Below are positions 1 through 7,546 of a DNA stretch of 12,137 nt, one piece after another. The DNA is from Pleurotus djamor (Eukaryota > Basidiomycota > Agaricomycetes > Agaricales > Pleurotaceae). The translations under genes and the position numbers were made by a program. The stretch's first letter is position 1. Every line of letters begins with the position of its first letter. The notes beneath the pieces are model-generated. The model saw nothing but the letters and a program-made list of their open reading frames with translations. It was not told the DNA's origin and searched no databases. The stretch lies in contig JAPEVF010001228.1 in the NCBI GenBank assembly GCA_029747585.1, positions 1 through 12,137 of the forward strand, read 5' to 3'.

Positions 1-310
1 TTCGTGTTTCGTGTCTGGATTCTGGGCTGCCACGTAGTCAGTAGTATAGAACGTAGCGGTTAGTCTCCTCGCTTTTCAGGCGCAAATCAGGCCTCATATT
101 TCCGACACGGACTGGTGAGGGTTGGAGCTTGGTGACTAGTAGCTAAAATCAAGTCTTTCTGTCGCGCAGTATATAATGCAGTTCAGCCGTGTAAAAGGAG
201 TGTTTGGCATTACTTTGATTGTGAACGGTTGTAGTAGCCAGCGTGAATCACCACCAGCGTTTCGATCTGAGGGCAAAGGTAGACACTATCCGCCAGATCA
301 GACAGCAATC
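1..310. other. Intergenic, no supported gene
   Basis: This stretch holds the presumed 3' flank of the minus-strand NOC4 gene, whose stop codon is at 311-313. I read both strands and found only short open frames with no recognisable protein motif, no tRNA and no long repeat. An open frame running rightwards from 243 is antisense to the last NOC4 exon and is not a gene. Confidence 0.6.
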
Positions 311-2608
311 CTATTCGTCAATATTGAAGGACCACAACTGCGTAACAATATCTGATGAAACTACCTCCTCGCTACCATCTGCAGCCGGAAGAACAGGAAA
401 AAGATTGATACCTTTTCCTAACTCGAGTTCCATGGATAACGCCGGCTCCTTCTTGATTTTACGTCCAGCTTCCGTGTCGAAGAGCTGATAGAAAGAGAGG
501 TGGGTCAGGAACCATACAGGAGGGAATAAGAACTCACGGTAGCATAAGTATGATCAAGGAAATCTTCCATAGAGTACGCTTGCTTCGTAAAAGCCTCGGA
601 GAAGATTTTGGCAAGGGTGGAAGCGGAAGAATGATAATGCTCTCGGTGTGTGTTGAGCTCCCAAAGAGACGACGAGAGCGCTTGAGAGAATAGAGGGTTT
701 GGTTCGTCGGGGTTGTAGGGATCGGGATCTAAAGAAGAATACAAGGTTGGTCGGAGGCAACCTAGGAAGATAATGAAGGACGAACCATCTGAGTTGTCAC
801 CGTGACTTGTACGGTGGATCATGACCATCAGAGCAGGGTGCCTTTTCAGGGTGTTGTAGGTGAATGGGATGATCATCACAATGGCCGCAGGGGGGGCTGT
901 GAGAGAGAGTCTGGCTAGCCGTTTGATGAAGGACGCCAACAGGGTGGCTGGAAGGTGCCTGGGACAGTCAACACATCAGTGGGCGATAGAGTACAGAAAT
1001 GTGAGAGGACATACGTAGAACTGAGGAAAATATCAAGTAGGCGGAAAAATCGAGCGCGATATTTTAGGTGCATGACATCACGATCGAGGAAGGCGTATAG
1101 GCGCGTATAAAAGGACGGGTAGTCGCTAGAAGCTAATTTCAGAGAAGGGCGGGGAAATGACCAGGAGAACTCACAGATTGTAGTCCCTCATCATGATGAA
1201 GAGGGCATTTAGGGCAAGGAGTCCGACGCTTCCACCTGGAAGAACCAGCTAAGCAAATCACTGGAACGAAGCACAGGTATTGAGTTTACCGTGGTCGACA
1301 GAAGCTGAAAGCCAATCCATAACCAGGACCGCTCGGGTAAGGTGCGGGAGCACACCTCGATGCATCACATTCAACGTTTTCATCATCAATGCTTTTGAGG
1401 TAGGGTTGGAGGGGTCGGACAAGCGGGGTAGGAGCATCAGCCATGCCCTTGTGAACACCGCTCGATGCGAGGGAAGAGAGTGCAGCGACTGATGGAGGTT
1501 CAACTTGTGCAGTCGGGCTCCTGCGCCTTGCTTGGCCTTCTCTCCGACTTTGTCAGCCGCTGGCTCATCAAAAAACTTGCGCCAGTCATCGTCCTCTTCA
1601 TCGTCGCCACCTCCTTCACTTGGTTTGGTTTCTTCTTCTTCCTCTTCGCTGTCCATATGCCCGGCCTGCAACTTTCGTTTCTTGGGCATTTTTGGTTTCT
1701 TTCCGAGCTCAACAATCCACCACGAGTTCAATTCAGCGGATTCCGTAGGAAAAGTTGTAACCTTCGATAGGATATTCAGAAGGTTTTCAGATGCGACTGC
1801 ATCCTTAGGATTCTTCAATAGTAAGGTCCTAAGAAGAGAATTCAGACGGATGTTCTCTTCGAAGAGACAATGCACGTACGCGGACTCACGAAGGAAGAAC
1901 CACCTGATATCATCATGGACACTCAACCAAGTATCAACGAACTGGTCTCGAACATCGTCTTCAAGCGTATGAGGCTTCAGTTCTCTTGACTGGGATCTTG
2001 GAGATTCTGGACACAGTAATAGACCTTCGACGATCTTCCGGAAATGGTTGACATGGAACTGAGGCGTTGGATGCGACTTGGACAACGACGTCGAGAGGTG
2101 CTTCAGTAACGAGAACAGTATTTGCAGCGATGATGTCTAGTACCACTATCATTAGAGAACTCTCCAAGGATATCATAACACTTACCCTCAGCGTTTTTTC
2201 CTCGTCCTTGAGTAGGCATGTCAACAGGCGCACATATTTATCGAGTTTGTCCCATAACCAAGTCTTCACAACTTTCGCACCTTCATCACCACCAACATCG
2301 AGCTTCCCTCCAGCTATGATGAGTACGAAGACCCTGTAAAGCGCGTAGATAGCCTTGGACGTTTCCTGAGGTTCAAGCGACGCCTGGGCAATATCTAGAA
2401 GATCGACCACAGAGTTGAGGGATCCGTTTCCTTCCAGAGCCGCGGTTAACTCGGTTTCCAAGGCCTTGATTTCTGGGCCAGCCTTGGTTATTTTGCGCTT
2501 TTTGTGGGGAGGGGGGTNAGAGAGCGAATAGCAGGCATTGGGATAGCAGGAGGTGAAGAGGCCTGGACTTGCCAGTGATCTGCGCGAAAATTTGAAGCCC
2601 CTAACCAT
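311..2608 (-). CDS. NOC4: NOC4, nucleolar 40S subunit assembly factor (CBF/Mak21 domain)
   Basis: NOC4 works with Nop14 in the nucleolus in maturation and export of the 40S ribosomal subunit. Proposed exons (minus strand, 5' to 3'): 2608-2186, 2136-1290, 1235-1175, 1125-1015, 958-538 and 484-311, with introns of 49-56 nt, all GT..AG. The joined frame gives about 678 residues (yeast and human are about 520-550). The N-terminus has a basic KKRK patch. The middle carries an acidic stretch (EEEEEE, DDEEDDDW, about 1500-1660). The C-terminal CBF/Mak21 domain is very clear: HRGVLPHLTR, GLLALNALF, LKYRARFFRLLD, SFIKRLARLSLTAPP, EPNPLFSQALSSSLWEL, MEDFLDHTYATLFDTE. Splice joins restore conserved words, for example SVDHG/GSVGLL and YNL/DYPSFY. 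The start is uncertain. ATG 2608 is the in-frame start as read, but ATG 2538 would give a more family-like N-terminus if one C is missing beside the N at 2518. Identity is sure; the first exon is not. Confidence 0.93.
2518..2518. other. Ambiguous base (N) beside a G6 homopolymer
   Basis: The only unresolved base in the window lies two positions from a run of six G (2511-2516), inside the first NOC4 exon. It marks a spot where the read or assembly was uncertain, so the homopolymer length is also suspect. That matters because the reading frame of the most natural NOC4 start depends on it. Confidence 0.9.
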
Positions 2609-2691
2609 ACTCCTATCGTGGCAATTGCGCGAGCATGTGACATGTGGACGATGTCCAACGTTCAAGAGCTTCCTTCATCCTCCTTCATCTC
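2539..2691. promoter_or_regulatory. Divergent promoter between NOC4 and the FunK1 kinase
   Basis: The two genes are transcribed away from each other, and their start codons lie only about 83-153 bp apart, depending on the NOC4 start. The interval contains GCGCGAAA at 2582-2589, which matches the E2F/MBF-type consensus TTTSGCGC in reverse, and two CATGTG E-box-like hexamers at 2634-2639 and 2641-2646. No TATA box is evident. That it is a shared promoter is inferred from geometry; the motifs are short and may occur by chance. Confidence 0.5.
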
Positions 2692-5394
2692 ATGCCCACG
2701 TCGTCGAACTACAGGTGCGTCGACCTACATAACAAGGCGCTGAAACTCGATGTAGTATGTGGACTAAAGAGTTCCTTTTGTCTGCAGTTCCACCCCCACT
2801 GTGAGTCAGCAACGACGCCGTGCTGCGAAATTCCGCCCACGATTATCTACTGTTACAGGGAGGCGACTCCGAGGGCATTCGCAGTGATGGTGCCTCTATT
2901 GGCATCACTGAGCTGCGTAGGCAAATTGGCAATCAAATGGACACCGAATTTATCGAAACAGACTTCACCACGTTTGCCCTAGCGTATATGCCATTCGTGC
3001 CAGAGGAGCATTACATTGATAATGTGATGAAGCGTATACGTAAAGAGACTATGAACGACCTTGGCTCTCGGTTCAGAGACTTCCTCGATGTGCCTCACGT
3101 CGGTGTCGATACCGAGGCTTCTTACTTCTCTGGCCTGCTCAAGATTGCGGAGGCGATTGGCCAAGTACCTCCTCCTCCTGGGCGTGAACGCAACGAGTTC
3201 GAATTTCGTCACTGCCCGACGACACAGATAGGTTCTTCTATCCCTGGGTCCAACAACCTCATCGACGCTTGTATCATTCGAAAATCTTCTGCGTCCTTAC
3301 ACGATCAAGCCATATCTTGTCCTTTGGAATTCAAAATTAAGAAAACACCCAAGCTTCTGACTAAGGTGTGTGTGTGACATTCTATGTAGTGTGTCTGCCT
3401 GCGTCCGGCTGACTTTCCGTAGAACAATCTTCAGATCACCTCAGCCAGCATACAGATCATGAATGATGACCCTCGGCGCATGTTCACATACGGGGTGCGT
3501 GACATTATTCTCTCTCTCTCTGTGATGATGAATGTTCATGTCCCCTACATAGATTACTATCATTGCAGACGCTGTCACGTCGTGGTACTTCTCCCGCTCC
3601 CATTCCGCCGTTTCTGAAAGCTTCAGCATAGTTGAGGTTAGGTCCACATCTAAATGTCTCAACTCCTGCTTGACGAATGATCATAAGGAACCGAGAAAAT
3701 TCGTCAAACTTCTCATTTCGTTCTTCTTTTCTAACGAGGAAGAGCTTGGCTATGATCCCAATGTCGAGCGTGACGCTGAGGGTCGTTATATCTTTACTCT
3801 CCCTCAAGAGAGTGGCCCCCCTCGACGGTTTCTCACAAAGACATCAATTTCTGAATACCGCTCGAATACCATCACGGGGCGGATGACCCGAGTCTGGCTT
3901 GTTACGGAACATTGGGACGACCCCCATCTTACCGCCGTTTACGTTCTAAAAGATGTGTGGCTTAGTATATCCGATCGAACCGAAAAGCAGATCCAAATGG
4001 CTCTATTCGCGGGAATCGACGAATTCTTCCAGTCTGACCCACGGAACCACCCGCTGTGCAAGGACGAGGCCCTCAAAATGGCTACGCCTTCTTTCGAGGA
4101 TGTCATCGAACAACGGTTCAACTACAAAGATTATTTCATGACCATTGTGACAGACCATCGCGGGAGGACATCGAAAGCGGTTGCAGACCCAGCTTGGAGG
4201 AAAACCGGTCTTTTCTCCACGGATCTGCCTACCCACGTTCCAACCTCGAGACAATCCCGAGCCATAGAGCGTGCACCTACTGGCGAAACACCACGGCCAC
4301 TGGAAGGGCAGGCCCTGGCACCGACTGCTTATCGGAGCTTTGCTAAGCGACGACAATATCGAGTTGTTTTCAAGGAGTTCTGTACTGATGTTGGGTCGCT
4401 TAACACACTAGGGGAAGTTGCTGACGTGCTTGAACAGACTCTCTTCGGTATGCCAATCTCTCCCTCTGTTCAGTCAGTATATCAAGGAATATCATTGATT
4501 AGCCCTTCGCCTGATGTTATGCGCGGGTTGGGTACACCGAGACATCAGCTGTGGCAACATTTTGGCACTTAAGAACAGCGATGGTACCTGGCAAGCTAAG
4601 TTGTCGGATTTGGAATACGCCAAGAAGTATCCACCCCATGAAGGCTCATCCGCCTCCCATGACCCGAAGACAGTAAGTGATAACCTAGTGTTGAGTTTAC
4701 ATACGTGAACCGTTAACTGAGTATACCACAGGGCACAGCATATTTCATGCCAGTTGAGGTTTCCCTCTCAACGTTCTTCTACAACCCTCCCACAGTTGCT
4801 CTGTCCTACGATCAAGTCGCACCTACCATCACGCCCCCCATCGTGATACATAACTTCCAGCATGATCTCGAATCCCTATTCTGGATATTCCTCTGGTCTT
4901 CCACGCTGCGGACGCACACGCACCTTTCAGCACACGACTCATATTTTCGAAAGGTCTTCATCCCCCAGATCAAGGCGTCTGATGATAGATTGCAGTGTAT
5001 ACGATATAAACTAATTCCCGATTGAGACAAGGAGAAGTTATCGTCGTCGATGCGTGACCTATTCACCGCCCTGAACGTCTTGCGTTCACACATCGTCGCC
5101 GACTACGAATCGCGCGTTCTTAACGGCAACCTGCAAGACCCAGTCTCATTCGCACACATTCATAGTGAATTTTCGCGCTTTTTTACCCGGATGAAGTCTT
5201 CCTCGGACATGTGGGGACGCGAGAAGCTGATTTCGAAACGTTCGTCCCATGGTGTTATCACCACAATGACTCGGGGAGTGCAGACCATGTCTTCCCATCA
5301 TAAGCGGCGTTTAGCCGATGACGACGATTATGTACCCGGTTCAGACTCTCCCGAAGAGTCCCTCGAATACAAAAAGTTGAGATTGTCCCCATGA
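2692..5394 (+). CDS. FunK1-type fungal protein kinase with an in-frame TGA
   Basis: FunK1 kinases are a fungal family abundant in mushrooms; their substrates are mostly unknown. Proposed exons: 2692-2714, 2788-2800, 2859-3365, 3423-3494, 3553-3636, 3688-4447, 4503-4672 and 4732-5394. Family words in order: MPFVPEE near the N-terminus, IQIMNDDPRRMFTYG/ITI, WYFSRSHSAVS, EEELGYDPNV, GRMTRVWLV (N-lobe), then ALRLMLCAGW followed by VHRDISCGNIL (catalytic loop, HRD near residues 498-500, Asn near 505), SDLEYAK in place of the usual DFG segment, GTAYFMPVEV and HNFQHDLESLFWI. The C-terminus has KRR and an acidic tail. A TGA at 5023-5025 interrupts the last exon after about 640 residues. The same frame then stays open for about 122 codons of family-like sequence. 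It could be a nonsense allele, a shortened protein, or an unrecognised intron. Identity is firm; the first two tiny exons and the C-terminus are not. Confidence 0.85.
3509..3521 (+). repeat. Short TC microsatellite in a FunK1 intron
   Basis: A (TC)6T run lies inside the fourth proposed intron (3495-3552), upstream of its CATAG acceptor. It may simply be part of the polypyrimidine-rich intron and has no visible coding role. Confidence 0.7.
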
Positions 5395-5594
5395 TCCGCC
5401 CTATACACCTTCGAAGCGTTCATCTGGGTTCAATTCAGGTTTCTGCATCATTGCAACTGTCTTTGGGGCTTGTGTTGAGTGCTACTTATCCACGTAGAGT
5501 ACCTAGTCTTCTTGCATGGCTTTCGTGGTTTGCTACTTATTTCAACTTGCATGTAGTTTTTCCCTTTTGTTTTTGTTTTGTTTGTATTCCTTTT

Positions 5595-5607
5595 TGACGA
5601 CTCGTCA
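5595..5607. promoter_or_regulatory. 13-bp palindrome with bZIP-like half-sites
   Basis: TGACGA-C-TCGTCA is a perfect 6-bp inverted repeat around one central base, about 220 bp upstream of the HEM13 start codon. TGACG is the half-site bound by ATF/CREB-type bZIP factors. It lies just after the T-rich 3' flank of the kinase gene, so it could equally be a chance palindrome. Its function is inferred. Confidence 0.3.
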
Positions 5608-5746
5608 TCAATGTTCAACATATTCACCTAGGCCCCACAAGGGAACTGAGGCCTGAGGACTAGGTAGAGCGAGAGCTGTGATTATCTAACATACTAGACA
5701 AGTCTGGTCCTCCCCGACCAGTTTCGTCCCACGTAGCCATCAAAGG

Positions 5747-5752
5747 TATAAA
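5747..5752 (+). promoter_or_regulatory. TATA box of HEM13
   Basis: TATAAA lies 77 bp upstream of the HEM13 ATG, a suitable distance for a core promoter with a short 5' leader. A pyrimidine-rich segment follows at about 5788-5822, as often seen near fungal transcription starts. Confidence 0.5.
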
Positions 5753-5828
5753 GCTCGAGCTCAGAATTTCGCGTGATGCCAAATAACCCCTCTCACACAG
5801 GCCTTTACAATCCCCTTTATCTGACACG

Positions 5829-6875
5829 ATGGCGAATCCCAAATCGATGCGCCAGAGAGTAGAGGAGTACATCCGATCACTCCAGGACGAGATTGTTTCT
5901 GCTTTCGAAACCCTCGATCCGAACGCTCCCAAGTTCAAACGGGATTCTTGGATCAGAGCTCAGGGTGGATCAGGCCAGTCGTGTGTGTTCGCAGTTCCCC
6001 CCTCCGAGGATTCCGTCGCTAGTCCTGCTACAATTCTGGAGAAAGGAGGAGTGAACATATCTATTGTTCATGGGACGCTACCACCAGCAGCTATCAAGCA
6101 GATGCGTGCCGATCATGCCAGCCTTCCCACTGAAATCAAGGATGGTGTCAGTCTCCCCTTCTTCGCCGCAGGCCTCAGTCTCGTCATTCATCCACGAAAC
6201 CCTCATGCACCTACCGTTCACCTGAATTACCGTTATTTTGAGATAACGGAGGCGGCAGTAGATGGAGAAGAGGCGCCGAAGGTCCTTGCATGGTGGTTTG
6301 GTGGTGGCTCTGATCTCACACCATCGTATCTGTACGACGATGATGCTGTGCACTTTCATCAGACACTGAAGGACACATGCGAAAATCACGGAACGGCGCT
6401 GTATCCTTCGTTCAAGAAGTGGTGCGACGAATATTTCTTCATTCCACACCGTGGCGAATCCCGAGGGCTTGGAGGCATTTTCTTCGACGACCTTTCCGAT
6501 GCGCCACATACACGCCTGCCATCGGAGTCGGGCACTCGTCCTACCACTGCTGATTCCATCTTTGAATTGGTTCAGTCCCTCGGAAACTCATTTGTACCAT
6601 CATACATTCCCATACTCGCACGACGTCACAATGTCCCTCATACACCAGAGCAACGACGATGGCAGCTTCTCCGTCGAGGTCGCTATGTGGAATTCAATTT
6701 GGTGTACGACCGCGGGACAAAATTTGGGTTGATGACGCCTGGAGCAAGGATTGAGAGTATATTGATGAGCTTGCCAGAGGTCGCGCGGTGGGAGTATATG
6801 AGCGATATGGGAGAAGAGGGGACACCAGAAGGCGAGCTGTTGAAAGTATTGAAGGAAGCGAAGGACTGGGTTTGA
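5829..6875 (+). CDS. HEM13: Oxygen-dependent coproporphyrinogen III oxidase
   Basis: This enzyme uses O2 to decarboxylate two propionate side chains of coproporphyrinogen III to vinyl groups, giving protoporphyrinogen IX in haem synthesis. One uninterrupted frame of 348 residues (yeast Hem13 is about 328) carries the family blocks in order: WIRAQGGSG (41-49), EKGGVNISIVHG (71-82), HPRNPHAPTVHLNYRYFE (121-138), WWFGGGSDLTPSYLYDDD (155-172), the family signature WCDEYFFIPHRGESRGLGG (198-216) ending in IFFDDL (217-222), RRGRYVEFNLVYDRGTKFG (282-300) and SILMSLP (310-316). The ATG lies in CACGATGG, a good initiation context, and the alignable region begins soon after it. There is no N-terminal targeting sequence, so it is probably cytosolic as in yeast rather than in the mitochondrial intermembrane space as in animals. 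It has no introns, unlike its neighbours. A weak poly(A)-like AATATAAA lies at 6908-6915. Confidence 0.98.
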   Translation: MANPKSMRQRVEEYIRSLQDEIVSAFETLDPNAPKFKRDSWIRAQGGSGQSCVFAVPPSEDSVASPATILEKGGVNISIVHGTLPPAAIKQMRADHASLPTEIKDGVSLPFFAAGLSLVIHPRNPHAPTVHLNYRYFEITEAAVDGEEAPKVLAWWFGGGSDLTPSYLYDDDAVHFHQTLKDTCENHGTALYPSFKKWCDEYFFIPHRGESRGLGGIFFDDLSDAPHTRLPSESGTRPTTADSIFELVQSLGNSFVPSYIPILARRHNVPHTPEQRRWQLLRRGRYVEFNLVYDRGTKFGLMTPGARIESILMSLPEVARWEYMSDMGEEGTPEGELLKVLKEAKDWV

Positions 6876-7291
6876 GTCTGTGACCAAGTAATATGTAGCT
6901 TACAACTAATATAAACTCCCCAACTCCCTAACCAATGTGCGTAGAAGGTTAACTTAAATGTTGTACCCCGGTCCCGAAGGTTTGCTGCCTCTGTTTGTTA
7001 GTATGTTGTCCTCTCCGGTGGATCATCTTGGTCGTTGCCCATGTTGCCCAGGGCCATGTCCCTCAGCACAAACCGTTAGAATTTGTAGATCACCCACTTG
7101 TCAGTCATTGATACCAATGTTGACCTCTCTTATGAATGGTGAGAGATTGGTGAGTCTGGTTCACTTGGATATGGACTTCGAGGTCGATTATTTGTCCGCT
7201 GTAGTGTGCGCAGTACATTGAGCGAGTTGTCTACGCAAAGGCTTAAGATTGATAACCCTTACCAGTGGAGAGATGACGAAGCATTCGACAG

Positions 7292-7314
7292 GTAAAGTCG
7301 CAAAGTAAAGTCGC
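7292..7314 (+). repeat. 10-bp direct repeat upstream of RFC1
   Basis: GTAAAGTCGC occurs at 7292-7301 and again at 7305-7314, separated by AAG-type spacer bases, giving a 13-bp period. It lies about 240 bp before the RFC1 start. Function is unknown. Confidence 0.6.
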
Positions 7315-7435
7315 CCGGCTCAGACCACCTCATATATCTTTTCCTCTGAAGTCGTACTAGAGTCGGCGCTCTTGTTGATGGACAGCACAACAAAGAACAG
7401 CCCGATGTCTAACATAGCCCCTGCTCCTGTATTTC

Positions 7436-7456
7436 TGACTCCTGACTCCTGACTAC
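7436..7456 (+). repeat. Three tandem 7-bp units (TGACTCC)
   Basis: TGACTCC, TGACTCC and TGACTAC lie head to tail, 90-110 bp upstream of the RFC1 ATG. TGACTC is close to the core of Gcn4/AP-1-type bZIP sites (TGASTCA), but none of the units has the full palindrome. It may be a regulatory cluster or just replication slippage. Confidence 0.6.
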
Positions 7457-7504
7457 TGAGGCGCGTCGCGCATCATGTGACACTCACCAATGAGCCGTGG
7501 GTCC

Positions 7505-7546
7505 TGACGGCGCGTGACACTCCCGCCACTTCTCTCCGCGCCGTCA
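7505..7546. repeat. 10-bp GC-rich inverted repeat reaching the RFC1 start codon
   Basis: TGACGGCGCG (7505-7514) and CGCGCCGTCA (7537-7546) are exact reverse complements around a 22-nt loop. The last base of the right arm is the A of the RFC1 ATG. If both arms are in the mRNA leader they could form a stable hairpin just before the start codon; as DNA, each arm carries a GGCGCG core like a cell-cycle promoter element. The pairing is seen; the role is inferred. Confidence 0.5.

Larger units (their letters stand above)
5395..5828. other. Intergenic: FunK1 3' flank and HEM13 promoter
   Basis: No gene is supported here. The left part is the presumed 3' flank of the kinase gene and includes a T-rich, pyrimidine-rich stretch at about 5546-5595. 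The right part should hold the HEM13 promoter. It contains a 13-bp palindrome (5595-5607), a TATA-like box (5747-5752) and the 10-bp palindrome AGCTCGAGCT at 5752-5761. An open frame on the opposite strand at 5660-5938 runs into HEM13 and shows no motif. Confidence 0.6.
6876..7545. other. Intergenic: HEM13 3' flank and RFC1 promoter
   Basis: No gene is supported over these 670 bp. An 87-codon plus-strand frame at 6958-7221 has an odd Cys/Pro-rich composition and no recognisable domain. The minus strand has only short frames. The right half carries several short repeats close to RFC1: a 10-bp direct repeat (7292-7314), a 7-bp tandem repeat (7436-7456), a GC-rich GGCGCGTCGCGC element (7461-7472) resembling cell-cycle MCB/E2F sites, and an inverted repeat reaching the start codon. 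Confidence 0.55.

Noticed and set aside
1505..1972. 155-codon plus-strand frame rich in serine
   Set aside because: Antisense to the acidic stretch and CBF region of NOC4; its serine runs are the complement of Glu/Asp codons.
4003..4356. 117-codon minus-strand frame
   Set aside because: Antisense shadow of the FunK1 kinase N-lobe region.
4992..5025. Very short intron (donor GTGTAT, acceptor GATTGAG) removing the FunK1 TGA
   Set aside because: It would be about 32 nt, below the usual fungal minimum, and it shifts the frame.
6958..7221. 87-codon plus-strand open frame between HEM13 and RFC1
   Set aside because: Cys/Pro-rich with no recognisable domain and no splice or promoter context; probably chance.
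6990..7290. Possible small spliced gene on the minus strand
   Set aside because: Only short frames broken by stops; I could not join them with convincing splice sites or match them to a family.
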